Notes under the pieces: model-generated
Seen by the model: the letters and a program-made list of their open reading frames with translations, nothing else
What the model was told of the DNA's origin: nothing
Databases searched by the model: none
Made by a program: the position numbers and the translations under genes
Part shown: positions 42,536 to 53,210 of the stretch, in pieces
How positions within the stretch are numbered: position 1 is the first letter of the stretch
How the letters are laid out: the number at the start of each line of letters is the position of its first letter
Assembly: GCA_946902985.2 (NCBI GenBank)
Contig: OX336391.1
Span: forward strand, 195,860,289-195,924,288
DNA: 64,000 nt
DNA from: Meconema thalassinum
Lineage: Eukaryota > Arthropoda > Insecta > Orthoptera > Tettigoniidae
Direction: 5' to 3'

Positions 42536-42599
42536 TATTAGTGTTATCAAAAGGCATCATATTGTATGCACGGTAGGTGTAGAGCTTCTACGTGTACTT

Positions 42600-42925
42600 A
42601 GCTGTGTGTGTGAATTGTTTGATAACTTATGTAATTGTAGTGTGTGTATTTGTAATCGAGGCGAGGATTGGGGTGCAGGTGGTCGAGGGCTGAAATTAGG
42701 AACCAACACGGCAAATTCCTGGAGTAGAAATGAGAAACCACAGTTTACGACTTCTAGGATGGCTGGGATAAGAAATGAACCCTCTTGTACTCAGTTTTGC
42801 CTCACTAGAATCGCTGTGCCCTGTCTCAGCCCTCAGACCAGAATAAATGTTTTGCCATAACTGGGATTCGAACCTAGACCACTGGGGCAACATCCGAGAA
42901 TGCTATGCTCTACAGATGACTAGGT
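42600..42925 (-). mobile_element. SINE (family 2), minus copy
   Basis: The minus strand has the B box TCTAGGTTCGAATCCCAGTT, GAGGGCTGAGACAGGG, ATTTCTTATCCCAGCCATCC, a central domain with TGGTTTCTCATTTC, and ends in the ACACACTACAATTACATAAG tail. Confidence 0.75.
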
Positions 42926-43164
42926 AACTGATAATTCTATTGATCGATAAAATTGATGTAAATATGTGACAATCTGTGAGGGTCGCATTTTGCGCACTGC
43001 AAAGTTTCTTACTTAAATTAACCCAGTTTTCTCGTAATTTTACAGTTTCTAGCAAAAAAAACGTGATATTTGGCGAGACCCCTCTCTGCCCCACGTGAGA
43101 TTGGGTGAGGTTTGTCTCGATTCCCTCCCCGGCCTCTCTAAATGCCTCACGTAATTAATGGACG

Positions 43165-43480
43165 CCCACTTAGATTTTCGGCTCTGCCAAGAAATATATT
43201 TCTGGTACACTCAACCTCGTGTTGAAAAACTGAAAATGGGTGGGTTGGAATCCCACTTCAGACATCCTGAAAATGTATTTCCGTGGTCTCCTACTTCTGC
43301 TCCAGGCGAATGCCAGGGTTGTTTCTAACTTAAGGCCTCGGCAACTTCCTTCCCAATCCTCACCTGAATTGCAAGTACACACACTCATAAAGCCATCATA
43401 ATTGCTCATGTTTACAAACACAATTACATACATACACTCTAACGTACGCGGGGCTAAATTACCACGATGTCCAAGCTCTT
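43165..43480 (+). mobile_element. SINE (family 2), head-truncated
   Basis: Starts at TCGGCTCTGCCAAGAAATA. TTGGAATCCCACTTCAGAC, GTATTTCCGTGGTCTCC, GGCGAATGCCAGGG and the tail ACACACTCATAAAGCCATC to GCGGGGCTAAATTACCACG follow. Confidence 0.8.
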
Positions 43481-43848
43481 CAAATGTGGAGACTATTTTC
43501 CAAAAGTCGACATCTGACATGTTTTACAAGAATAGGTTTTGTTGATTACGTATTCCTCTTGGAGAAACGCATCAAATGGATGGTGTGTTCCAATACACGA
43601 GGGCCTATTTGTGGTTAAAAATCAATATATAAGTTTGACTTTATTTCCAAATCTCGACATCTGCTTTGTTAAGTTATTTCCATAATCCGACATCTGCACT
43701 TCGTTCCTAGAAAATTTCAAGAAATGTTATGTTATTCTTGGTACAAACTCTTACATCAACATAAAACGTGGAATAATATAAAATTTCCTGAATTTTGCCG
43801 TTTAAGCATTCTTTTTCGTTTTTTCCAATAACTTAGCTGGTTGGTTGG
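43481..43848. other. Unassigned sequence
   Basis: No gene recognised. A short motif (GACATCTG) recurs at 43508, 43665 and 43690. Confidence 0.35.
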
Positions 43849-43849
43849 T

Positions 43850-44358
43850 TCCTTAGTTTAGGGGCTGCGACGACGCGGTCATGTAGCCCTGTGTACTTTG
43901 GGTGTGTGTAGAATCTGTCTGATAACCGGTGTTAATAGTGATGACTGTATTAGTGTGTGTATCTGTTTTAATTCAAGTAAGGACTGCAACATGGAATTTT
44001 TCAAATAGTTCCTACTTTTGCCGCCAAACGCCAACGTAAACGACTACTAGGCCTAGTTCAGGACTTAGCTACTAGACGCCACCGCAGTCGGCTCTTGGCA
44101 ACGAACGTAGCAACCTAAGAGCATTGTTTATATTCTTAACCTATACAATTTAGTTTCACACAGGTGTAAATAGTGGACAGTTCTTTAACATGCCATAAAT
44201 CTATGACATGGGACCGCCGGCTTTACTTCCCCTCCGAAGGAAGGCAACTGAAGGATTTTAACGCTCTTAAAAAATCAGACGGCTTCGGCCGGGTTTGAAC
44301 CCGCTATCTTGGGCATAGAAGGTCAGCATGCTACCGACTACGCCACCGAAGCCGTCCC
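43850..44358 (-). mobile_element. SINE (family 4), longest copy, ~510 bp
   Basis: The minus strand starts ACGGCTTCGGTGGCGTAGTC (A-box region), then AGCGGGTTCAAACCCGGCC (B box), TTTTTTAAGAGCGTTAAAAT, GCCGGCGGTCCCATG, CAACGAACG and the shared tail ending in CCAACCAACC. It is unusually long for a SINE and combines at least three modules. Confidence 0.8.
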
Positions 44359-44414
44359 CAATAACTTAGAAAGTGCAGATGTCGACATTTAATGAAACAA
44401 CAAAACCCTCTTGG

Positions 44415-45560
44415 TTGTAATTCCTGAGGTTTGGCTTCAATTGCTGGTTCTGCAAAGAAATTTCATTATGGTATGAGGGCTAGGACAGGATACACTAAGC
44501 CTTGTGAATCAAAAATGAAAAGAGGTGGGGTCAATTACTAACCTAGCCATCCTGTGAGTGATATTCCGTGGTTTCCCACTTCTACTTCAGGTAAATGCTG
44601 GGATGGTTCCTAATTTAAGGCCATGGTCGCTTCCTTCCTAATCCTCACCCGCATTACAAATACACACACTCATAAAGCCACCGCAATAACACAGGTTATA
44701 GCCTTGGCTCGGAAATACTTGTGGAAGAAGATTCTTGTAAATATTTGGGCGTTCACGTAAGAAATGATATGAAATGGAGTAATCATATAGGATGTGTAGT
44801 TTCTAAAGCTTACAAATCCCTGCACTTTGTAATGAGGGTATTAAAAGGAAGTAGTACCTCAGCTAAAGAATTAGGATATTTGTCACTTGTAAGACCTATT
44901 CTGGAATACTCCTCGGCGGTTTGGGATCCATATCAAGTGGGGCTCATAAATAAGTTGGAAATGGTACAAAGAAAGGCCGCTAGATTTGTGCTCAGTGACT
45001 TTAATCCCAGGAGCAGTGTGAGCCGTATGTTAAAGAAACTTGGGTGGGAATCACTTGAGGTTAGGAGGATGAAATCTAGACTCTGCGCTATGTACAACAC
45101 GTATACAAATCAACCAGCATGGGGTGAGCTTAGCAAAGATATGGAAAAGCCTACTTAATGGGTAGGAGCGATCATCCTTTCAAAGTTAAGGGCCGACCAC
45201 AGCGAACAAATTATGGTAAATATTCTTTCGTAAACCGTGCCATTGATAATTGGAACTCTCTACCCGCCGCAGTCTTAGAGCCTTTTCCCAAACATATAGG
45301 TGTGTTTAAGAAAGGACTAACTATTTGTGTAAATATTCCAGTTTAATAGTTAGTGAATTGTTCAAGTACAATTATTTATTTGTTATGTATAACTAATTTG
45401 CCACCGGGGGACACACCCCCGATTGCAAATAAACGAATGAATGAATGAATGAATGAATGAATGAATGAATGAATGAATAATACAAATTTACACACACACA
45501 CACATACGTTCACGGGGTGAATGACCTGGATATCCTAACCCCTACGTAAAACTACAACCT
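44415..45560 (+). mobile_element. SINE (family 2) interrupted by a LINE
   Basis: 44415-44700 carries the body (GGTGGGGTCAATTACTAACC, GTGGTTTCCCACTTCTACTT and ACAGGTTATA). After the LINE, 45482-45560 supplies the missing tail (TACACACAC to GTTCACGGGGTGAATGACC). Confidence 0.75.
44701..45480 (+). pseudogene. CR1/Jockey-like LINE RT C-terminus with (GAAT)n tail
   Basis: The frame 44721-45158 encodes KYLGVHVRNDMKWSNHI, SLVRPILEYSSAVWDPYQ, LEMVQRKAARFVLSDF and SVSRMLKKLGWESLEVRR. A second frame (45158-45346) continues with NRAIDNWNSLPAAVLEP after a one-base shift. This is the conserved C-terminal region of CR1/L2/Jockey-group reverse transcriptases (YLGV, WDPY, KVQRRAARF, NSLP). The copy is strongly 5'-truncated, with no endonuclease or catalytic box. 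The end is a run of at least nine GAAT units (45433-45478), a common 3' tail for this group. It lies inside a SINE. Inactive. Confidence 0.9.
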
Positions 45561-45875
45561 CCTCACTCTATCAGTGGGAGCACCCCGTAGTGTGGTCGCT
45601 AGCATTATTGGCTGTCATTTATGAGGTCTGATTTCGATTCCCGGTTCTGTCATGAAAATTCATTCAGGTCTGGATCAGAATACCCTTAGTGTAGTGGGAC
45701 AGAATTGAGAAGAAATGGGTTAAATTTCCACCTCAGCCATCCAGGAGGTGGATTATCGTGGTTTCCCAGTTTCACTCTCGGTAAATGCAGGGATAGTTCC
45801 TTACTTGAGGCCACGGCCGCTTCCTTCCCAACCCTCACCTGAAATAGAAATACTGTACACACATTACTACAGACA
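45561..45875 (+). mobile_element. SINE (family 2)
   Basis: Head GTAGTGTGGTCGCTAGCAT, B box GATTTCGATTCCCGGTTCTG, TTAAATTTCCACCTCAGCC, CGTGGTTTCCCAGTTTC, then AAATACTGTACACACATTAC. Confidence 0.8.
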
Positions 45876-45887
45876 GAACTACAAAAT

Positions 45888-47196
45888 TACTGTCTACCAA
45901 AGTATTATGTGTACTCGAGTTTGAAGGTTGTTTGTGAAGTAACCAATAGTCAAGTCAACCCCTGGCACTATCCAGCCCATGACGGGCTAAGGCCGACCAA
46001 GCGACCGCTGCCCAGCCATTCGGCCTGCAGATATTGGGGTGACGCGTGATCAGCGCGTCGGGTCCCCTCGAAGTAACCAATAGACCTACATAAAATCCAA
46101 TACCATCAACATTTTCGTCGTTCTATTTTACGTTAGTTCAAGTAGGTTTGGATATTTTAATTTATATTTTAATATTTTTTATCGCAGTTGGAACACAAAA
46201 AGTGCACGTTTTTAAGCGTGTTTCAACCATGCGTCACATTTAAGAATTATTATCTCAAAAGCCCGTCATCAGATCGAATCCAAATTTTAACACAATATAC
46301 ATTGGAATGTTGTATAACTGGTTTATTAATTTCACAATTTTGTGTGTCCAAGAAACAAAGTTGTTATTATTGTTGTAAGGTAACTTTTTCTCGGCTCGGG
46401 GTGGTTGGAAAATATAGTTCTTGGTTGCGTTGTAATCGTTATAGGCTACATCAAAAAGTTATGCTGTATGACTGTGAAATACGTAAATTAATTCACTTAT
46501 TTTATATCGGTTTGTATTTGTACGAGGAAATAACACATGGATCTCCATTTAGCCGCTCCGGGAAAAGCTGTACAGCGTTGCTGAGATGGAGCCCATCACT
46601 TCCGAGCGAGACGCGCCATGATGCGTGTGGGCACCATTTCGGCAACGCTGTACAGCTGTTCCCTGAGCGGCTAGCTGGTGAAACATGTGTTATTTCCCCG
46701 TAGAAATACAAACCGATATAAAATAAGTGAATTAATTTAGGTATTTCACAGTCATACAGCATAACTTTTCGATGTATAAGGATCACAATGCAACCAAGAA
46801 CTACATTTTCCAACCACCCCGAGCCGAGAAAAAGTTACCTTACAAAAATGATAACAACTTTGTTTCTTGGACACACAAAATTGTGAAATTAATAAACCAG
46901 TTATATAACATTCCAATGTATATTGTGTTAAAATTTGGATTCGATCTGATGACGGGTTTTTTAGATAATAATTCTTAAATGTGACGCATGGTTGAAACAC
47001 ACTTAAAAACGTGCACATTTTGTGTTCCAACTGCGATAAAAAATATTAAAATATAAATTAAAAATTCCAAAACTACATGACCTAACGTAAAATAGAACGA
47101 CAAAAATGATGATGTTATTGGGTTTTATGCAGGTCTATTGGTTACTTCACAAACAACCTTCAAACTCGAGTGCACATAATACTTTGGTCGACAGTA
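45888..47196. mobile_element. 1.3-kb near-perfect palindrome (foldback element)
   Basis: From TACTGTCTACCAAAGTATTA the left arm is mirrored by TAATACTTTGGTCGACAGTA on the right. The arms run to the core AGCTGTACAGCG ... CGCTGTACAGCT around 46571-46660. Frames of the two arms (46188 plus, 47030 minus) encode the same peptide start (MEHKxCTFLSVFQPCVTFK), simply because the sequence is inverted. Arm length is about 570 bp after removing a 120-bp insertion from the left arm. No transposase is recognised. TA next to each end could be a Tc1-type TSD or part of the palindrome. Confidence 0.9.
45950..46069 (-). mobile_element. 120-bp SINE-like insertion in one palindrome arm
   Basis: The 14-bp TSD GAAGTAACCAATAG occurs at 45936-45949 and 46070-46083. 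The insert (minus: GGGACCCGACGCGCTGATCA, GGGCAGCGGTCGCTTGGTCG) is absent from the right arm, which reads TATTGGTTACTTC without a break. Confidence 0.85.
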
Positions 47197-47260
47197 GTTT
47201 TAAGACATATTCTCCACACATGCAAGTACAATCAGATTTATTCATTTTCTTTGTCTTGTG

Positions 47261-47755
47261 GCTTTCTGGGAGGCCTAGTTCAGGTCTTTCTAGTCGACGC
47301 CCGTGGGCGATCTGCGTGCCAGAATGAGAGATGAGAAGAAAAAAGGAAGCTTGTAGTTTAACGTGACCGTTAATCTTGAGATCATGAGCCACGGGACCTC
47401 CTTTTTACGTGGAATCCGAACCACAGGACATGGCATTTCACTTCGAAAATCTCACATGCATTGACCGGGAATCGAACCCGGACCGCCTTGGTGAGAGGCA
47501 TACAGCTAGACCGCTGAGCCACCACGCCCCGAGATGAGAAGAATAGATGAAAGTGGGCATAGATGTGGAAGGAAGCGGCCGTGGTCTGTCAGAAGGTACC
47601 GTCCCAGCATTTGCATGGAGTTGAAAATGGGAAAACATGGAAAACCATTTTAAGGAAGACCGACGGTATATCTTGAACCCACGTTTACTGAATCGGCAGA
47701 GAGTTCGGTCCCATAGTTAAACGCTGCGCTTTAGCGAGTGTAGCCACCACTGTCG
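47261..47755 (-). mobile_element. SINE (family 5), split by a family-3 SINE
   Basis: The minus strand runs CCGACAGTGGTGGCTACACT, GTTCAAGATATACCGTCGG, TTTTCCATGTTTTCCCATTT, GCAAATGCTGGGACGG (47544-47755), then after the nested SINE CACGGGCGTCGACTAGAAAG (47261-47327). Confidence 0.85.
47341..47530 (-). mobile_element. SINE (family 3), full length, 13-bp TSD
   Basis: GAGATGAGAAGAA occurs at 47328-47340 and 47531-47543. The minus strand begins GGGGCGTGGTGGCTCAGCGG (A box), then GGGTTCGATTCCCGG (B box), GAAATGCCATGTCCTGTGG and AAGCTTCCTTTTT. Confidence 0.95.
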
Positions 47756-48261
47756 GTACAATCAGCATATTGACGACGATGTTCTTGTCCCTCAAATGAC
47801 AACTCTCTACCAAAGTTTTATTTCAATGGCAGCAATACTCGTCAAATGTCATGCACCACGATCACAACTGTTCCGTGTCTGGAGCTACGAACGAAGAAAG
47901 AAAAGAGCTGCTTGCTATTCTCATTCTGAGGAGTGGGTGGAGTCAGAATAGAGTTTCTGTGAGTTGCTGCCCCACTCAATCATTTCCAAGCCACTTGCAG
48001 TAGACGGACATTCTAATTCCAGTTGGAGAGAGAGAGAGAGAGAGAGAGAATATCTCACTCAAATTACTTTTACCGTGCACACGACTAATGAAGTGATGGA
48101 GAAGCGAACATAATTCATGACGCATTATAGAGGAAGTGGCAGGTGATATCGTCACCAGACATCGCGTATCGCAAATTAGGTAACATCATCCAGGTCCTCA
48201 GTTGTGTCTCCGAATCCATGTAAAAATTAATTAGTTGTTTTAGTTAATATTTTTTATTTAT
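47756..48261. other. Unassigned, with a short (GA)n tract
   Basis: A GA repeat lies at 48027-48048. No gene recognised. Confidence 0.4.
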
Positions 48262-48370
48262 TTATCGTATGGCTTTTAGTGCCGGGAGTGTCCGAGGACA
48301 TGTTTGGCTCGCTAGGGGCTGTAGCTGCTTCTAGCTGACACCCATGGGGTGAGCTACAAGTTCCGTTCAA
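48262..48370 (-). mobile_element. SINE (family 1) 3' fragment
   Basis: CGTATGGCTTTTAGTGCC, GGGAGTGTCCGAGGACATG and GGGGTGAGCTACAAGTTCCG correspond to the 3' half of family 1. Confidence 0.8.
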
Positions 48371-48377
48371 TTTCAAG

Positions 48378-48655
48378 TAGTTCCAACTTTCGCTACCAGA
48401 TGTCACTGATACCTAGTGGTGAACTTTGGAACATTGATAGAGCGTTCCAACCAAATCTAACCTAGAAATTTAGCCTCACGCAAGTTTAGTCTGTGGAAGG
48501 ATCTTTTCCATGCCATAAAACTATGACATAGAACCACCGGCTTTACTTCCCCTCCGAAGGAAGGCATACTGAAGGATTTTAACGCTCTTAAAAAATCCGA
48601 TGGCTTCGGCCGGGTATGAACCCACTATCTTGGGCACAGCAGTTCAGTTAAAAAT
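48378..48655 (-). mobile_element. SINE (family 4) 5' fragment
   Basis: Directly adjoins the family-1 fragment. GAACCACCGGCTTTACTTCC, CTCTTAAAAAATCCGATGGC and CGGGTATGAACCCACTATC match 44180-44320. The A-box end is missing. Confidence 0.8.
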
Positions 48656-48884
48656 GCATTGAATCATTTTCCTTTGTTGACTTATTAACCAGCGTCTCCC
48701 CCAACCTTACCCCCTCTCCTATTATCATGTTTAATATTAAACAATCACATGTACATTTTTACATGGATATGGCTTTGAACTAAGGGTTTATCCAGAATTA
48801 GTATGGACAAGTTTCCGCCTAGTTATTACGTAACTCTTAAAAATACTATGCCTATCAAAACAAATTATGAAACATGTATTCAAT

Positions 48885-49150
48885 TGGCGACTGCTAATGA
48901 AGAGAAGAGATAGGTTGGTAGGACACATACTAAGACACCCAGGAATAGCAAACTTAGTTATGGAAGGAAGGGTCAAGTATAAGAACTGTAGGGGTAGACC
49001 AAGGTTAGAATATGTTAAATATATTGCACCTGATGTAGGGTGTGGTAGCTATGTAGAGATTTAACGGTTAGTTCAGAACAGGGAAGCATGGAGGGAAGCA
49101 TCAAACCAGTCTAAAGACTGAAGACTCAAACAACAACAACAACAACATTC
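48885..49150 (+). pseudogene. LINE 3'-end fragment
   Basis: KRRDRLVGHILRHPGIANLV, GRPRLEYV and CGSYVEI with the same 3' tail (AAGACTGAAGACTCAAACAA, CAACAACAAC) as 2200-2665. 5'-truncated to about 260 bp; one stop falls before the family's usual end. Confidence 0.85.
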
Positions 49151-49988
49151 AATCGTTGTAAACCTTTCTATATAAATTGATTTCTTCTTTAGCGTTTAAC
49201 ATTACTAAAATACAATGGATATCCTAAGAGAACGATATCTGAGCCTACAGAAGCTTATTATACTATCCACTTGACTGTACGTGTGACAGTGCAAACTGAT
49301 TTATAAACTGAGGTAGTTCCCAGCTTGACCACCGGCACTCGTATCTCACACGGCTAATACCAATGACAAGTAAAAACGCACTTAGTTCCCACTCGTGGAA
49401 GCGTGCGATAATACAGATAATATTAACAATGTTTAAATGCGATTTTAAAACCTCCAGCGTTCTTTTAGGGAATTTTATTCTTCGCAGGAATGGAACTTCT
49501 GGGTATCCCAAGATTGAGTTCCTTTAGCAAAAAAAATTAAATCCTACGACCTCCCACTGTATGATTTTGTATTGAACCGTTGATTCCTTGCAAAACTGCT
49601 GATAAATTGAATTCTTATCATGGTTAACATTCATAAATTGAATTACATGGAAATAAATGAAATTTAAATTCAAATACCTGAAATTTTATTTTAAAAATTC
49701 AACTAAAATAACAATCCTTTTAAACAACAACCTCTGTTTTATTCACTGTCTCACGGCACAGGAGACACTTATTACTGTACCGAGTGAAGCCTATTATGAT
49801 TATTCGAGGCTTTGTTATAGTTTTTTATAGACTACGACGATATAGATATAAATTAATTTTTCATACATCTTATGTTCTTATCATTTTCATTTATTGCATT
49901 TGAAAACAACAAGAGCGCCGTACTTTTCCAATAATCCTTTATCATATGGTGTACAAACAAATGTCTACCTTAATCAATAATAATACAA
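49151..49988. other. Unassigned AT-rich sequence
   Basis: No gene or family recognised. Confidence 0.4.
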
Positions 49989-50290
49989 CCGACAGCAGTG
50001 GCTACGCTGGTTAAAGCGCAGTATTAGGTCATGGGGCCAAGCTCCCTGCTGACTCGGTAGACGCGTGGGTTCGAGCCCCACCGTCGGCCGTCCTTGAAAT
50101 GGTTTTCCGTGGTTTCCCATTTTCAACACCAGGCAAATGCTGGGACGGTACATTCTGGCAGGCCACGGCTGCTTCCTTACACATCCTTGCCCAGTTTAAT
50201 TCGCTTTCATCCATTCCATCTCTCATCCCGACGCGCAGGTCGCCAACGGGTGTCGACTAGTAAGACCTGCACTCGGCCTCTCAGGAGGTC
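49989..50290 (+). mobile_element. SINE (family 5)
   Basis: CGACAGCAGTGGCTACGCTG (head), GGGTTCGAGCCCC (B box), TTTTCCGTGGTTTCCCATTT, GGCAAATGCTGGGACGG and CAACGGGTGTCGACTAGTAA. Confidence 0.88.
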
Positions 50291-50299
50291 ACACGAAAA

Positions 50300-50378
50300 A
50301 ACAAGATGTTCGGGAAAGAACATATAGCCTACTTTCTCCTAAATGTATGGGTATAGTTATAACTCTCTGTCCTTATCA
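50300..50378 (-). mobile_element. Solo HINE family-1 3' end
   Basis: AACAAGATGTTCGGGAAAGA, ACATATAGCCTACTTTCTCC and GGGTATAGTTATAACTC match the 3' terminal ~80 bp of family 1, including the hairpin (loop GGGAAA). The rest is missing. Confidence 0.8.
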
Positions 50379-50848
50379 TCTCCTAATTTCTTCCTATTTG
50401 AAGTGCAAATTGGCACACAGGATTTGAACAGTGGCGTTCAAACCATAGTTTATAATTTACCCCAGCATTTTGCAATTTCATCAGAAAACACTCCAAACAC
50501 CGACTACTTACAATAATTGAAACTTCGTTGCTCTAATAAGGCCCATTTACAATGCGCAGTCGGCAGTCCGTAGTTGGTAGTCCTCGGTCGGCAGTCGCGA
50601 TCGACTCCGTGTATAATATAGGCACCATATACAACATGAAGTTGCAGTTGGTAGCTGGCAATTGGCAGTCACGAATTGTATCCTTGACTGCCAACTACCC
50701 GACTGCAGCAATGTCATAGCCAATCAGAGCAGATCAGAAACTGACGTCACGTTGTTGTTCTGTGTCGTATACGAATGATATAGGACTAAGTGAAGTAACT
50801 TCGCAACCCGTCAATTTATAGGCTAATCTTAAATACACGGTATAACAA
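50379..50848. other. Unassigned, with CGGCAGTC/TAGTTGGTAG repeats
   Basis: Around 50560-50710 the motifs GTCGGCAGTC, GTAGTTGGTAG and GACTGCCAACTACC recur in both orientations, suggesting transposon sub-terminal repeats. No boundary established. Confidence 0.45.
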
Positions 50849-52997
50849 AACAAGATGTTCAGTAAAGAACATATAGCCTACTTTCTCCTAAATGCATGGG
50901 TATTGTTATAACTCTTTGTCCTTTTCAAGGAGTATGATTGAATGTTGGTTGTAGGAGCTTGTTGAAATACAACGTGCTAAAGGGATATTAAACATGAATA
51001 TGAGGTGCCCTTTGCTAGTGCTACCTCTGTACCAAATTTCGTTCAATTCGGTTTCACCGTGTTTGAATTGATAGGGAGAATCGATTTGCACACATACTTG
51101 GCCACCATCTGCAAACTATTGGGCTGACGTTCTTGCAGTTTGGTCAGAAAATGTTTCCCACATAAAGATATGGTGTTGCAAAATTAGGTGGAGAATAGAT
51201 TATTAGGTTGGTCGTAATTACATTTTAGCTTTTAACATTTGGGTGGCCGCGATTACGTTTCCATCTAGATAGCGGTGATATAAAACATGACACTGAGGTG
51301 CCCTTTGCTAGTGCTACCTCTATACCAAATTTCGTTCCATTTGGTTTCAGCGTGTTTGAATTAATAGGGGGAATCGATTCTTACACAAATATGGCCGCCA
51401 TCCGCAAACTATTAGGCGAATGACCTATTAGATTGGTCAAAGGATGCTCCCTCCATAAAGGTATGTAGTTGCAAAATTTGGTAGAGATCGGATGATTAGG
51501 TTAATCGTAATTTGATTTAAGCTTTGAACATTCGTGTGGCCGCCATTACGTTTCAGTCAAGATGGCGGCGATATAAAACATGACACTGCGGTGCCCTTTT
51601 CTAGTACTACCTCTGTACCAAATTTCGTTCCATTCGGTTCCACCGTGTTCGAATTAATAGGGGGAATCAATTTTGACATAAAGATGGCCTCCATCCGCAA
51701 ACTATTAGGTGAATGACCTATTAGATTGGTCAAAGGATGCTCCCTCCATAAAGGTATGTAGTTGCAAAATTTGGTAGAGATCGGATGATTAGGTTAATCG
51801 TAATTTGATTTAAGCTTTGAACATTCGTGTGGCCGCCATTAGGTTTCAGTCAAGATGGCGGCGATAAAAAACATGACACTGGGGTGCCCTTTGCTAGTGC
51901 TACCTCTGTACCAAATTTCGTTCCATTCGGTTGCACCGTGTTTGAATTAATAGGGGGAATCGATTTTCACACAAAGATGGCCGCCATCCGCAAACTATTA
52001 GGTGAATGACCTATTATATTGGTCAAAGGATGCTCCCTCCATAAAGGTATGTTGTTGCAAAATTTGGTAGAGATCGGATGATTACGTTAATCGTAATTTG
52101 ATTTAAGCTTTGAACATTTGTGTGGCCGCCATTACGTTTCCGTCAAGATGGCGGCGATATAAAACATGACACTGAGGTGCCTTTTGTTAGTACTACCTTT
52201 GTACCAAATTTCGTTCCATTCGGTTGCACCGTGTTCGAATTAAATGGGGGAATCTATTTTCACACAAAGATGGCCGCCATCCGCAAACTATTACGCTGAT
52301 GACCTATTGGTTTGGTCGAAGGATGCTCCCTCCATAAAGGTATGTAGTTGCAAAATTTGGTAGAGATCGGATGATTAGGTTAATCGTAATTTGATATAAG
52401 CTTTGAACATTCGTGTGGCCGCCATTACGTTTCAGTCAAGATGGCGGCGATATAAAACATGACACTGCGGTGCCCTTTTCTAGTACTACCTCTGTACCAA
52501 ATTTCGTTCCATTCGGTTCCACCGTGTTCGAATTAATAGGGGGAATCAATTTTGACATAAAGATGGCCTCCATCCGCAAACTATTAGGTGAATGACCTAT
52601 TAGATTGGTCAAAGGATGCTCCCTCCATAAAGGTATGTAGTTGCAAAATTTGGTAGAGATCGGATGATTAGGTTAGTCGTAATTTGATTTAAGCTTTGAA
52701 CATTTGTGTGGCCGCCATTACGTTTCCGTCAAGATGGCGGCGATATAAAACATGACACTGAGGTGTCCTTTGCTAGTGCTACCTTTGTACCAAATTTTGT
52801 TCAATTCGCATTCACCGTGTTCGAATTGATAGGGGGGGACACACATTCAGAGTACACACACTCACACACAGACACACAGACACACACACACACAGACTCA
52901 CACACACACATACACACAGACAGACACACTTTTTTTCGCCCTGTGTTGATCTCATAAGTCTACTTTCATTTTTTGCAAAAGTCGAAAGTAGGCTAAT
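50849..52997 (-). mobile_element. HINE family 1, copy C, about 6 tandem units
   Basis: 3' end AACAAGATGTTCAGTAAAGA at 50849 and 5' end GAAAGTAGGCTAA at 52997 with a CA/CAGA tract (52855-52930). The units at 51534 and 52413 share private changes (GATGGCCTCCATCC, CTGCGGTGCCCTTTTCTAG), so a three-unit block was duplicated. Confidence 0.9.
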
Positions 52998-53053
52998 AAT
53001 CCATCTCCAAATCATCCATATTGCAAGTTTTGAGGTTATCAACATCGCCCCTA

Positions 53054-53210
53054 TGCACAAGGAATAAACGAATGTTACTGTATTATTACTCCTAGCAGTC
53101 GTTAAGACTGGGTTCACTAACTGGCCGGTATAGAGCGCTGCTCGAATCTATAGTTTCTGCATAGTACAACTGAAGGCTGGTAGATGACACTCCGGTGGAG
53201 AATGTCGTTT
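53054..53210 (+). repeat. ~660-bp duplicated unit A, left part
   Basis: TGCACAAGGAATAAACGAAT to GGAGAATGTCG matches 56434-56588. The unit continues at 55937 after the inserted HINE. Confidence 0.9.

Noticed and set aside
46188..46703. 171-residue frame as a gene
   Set aside because: It occurs inverted in the other palindrome arm (47030-46752) and resembles no protein; a by-product of the foldback element.
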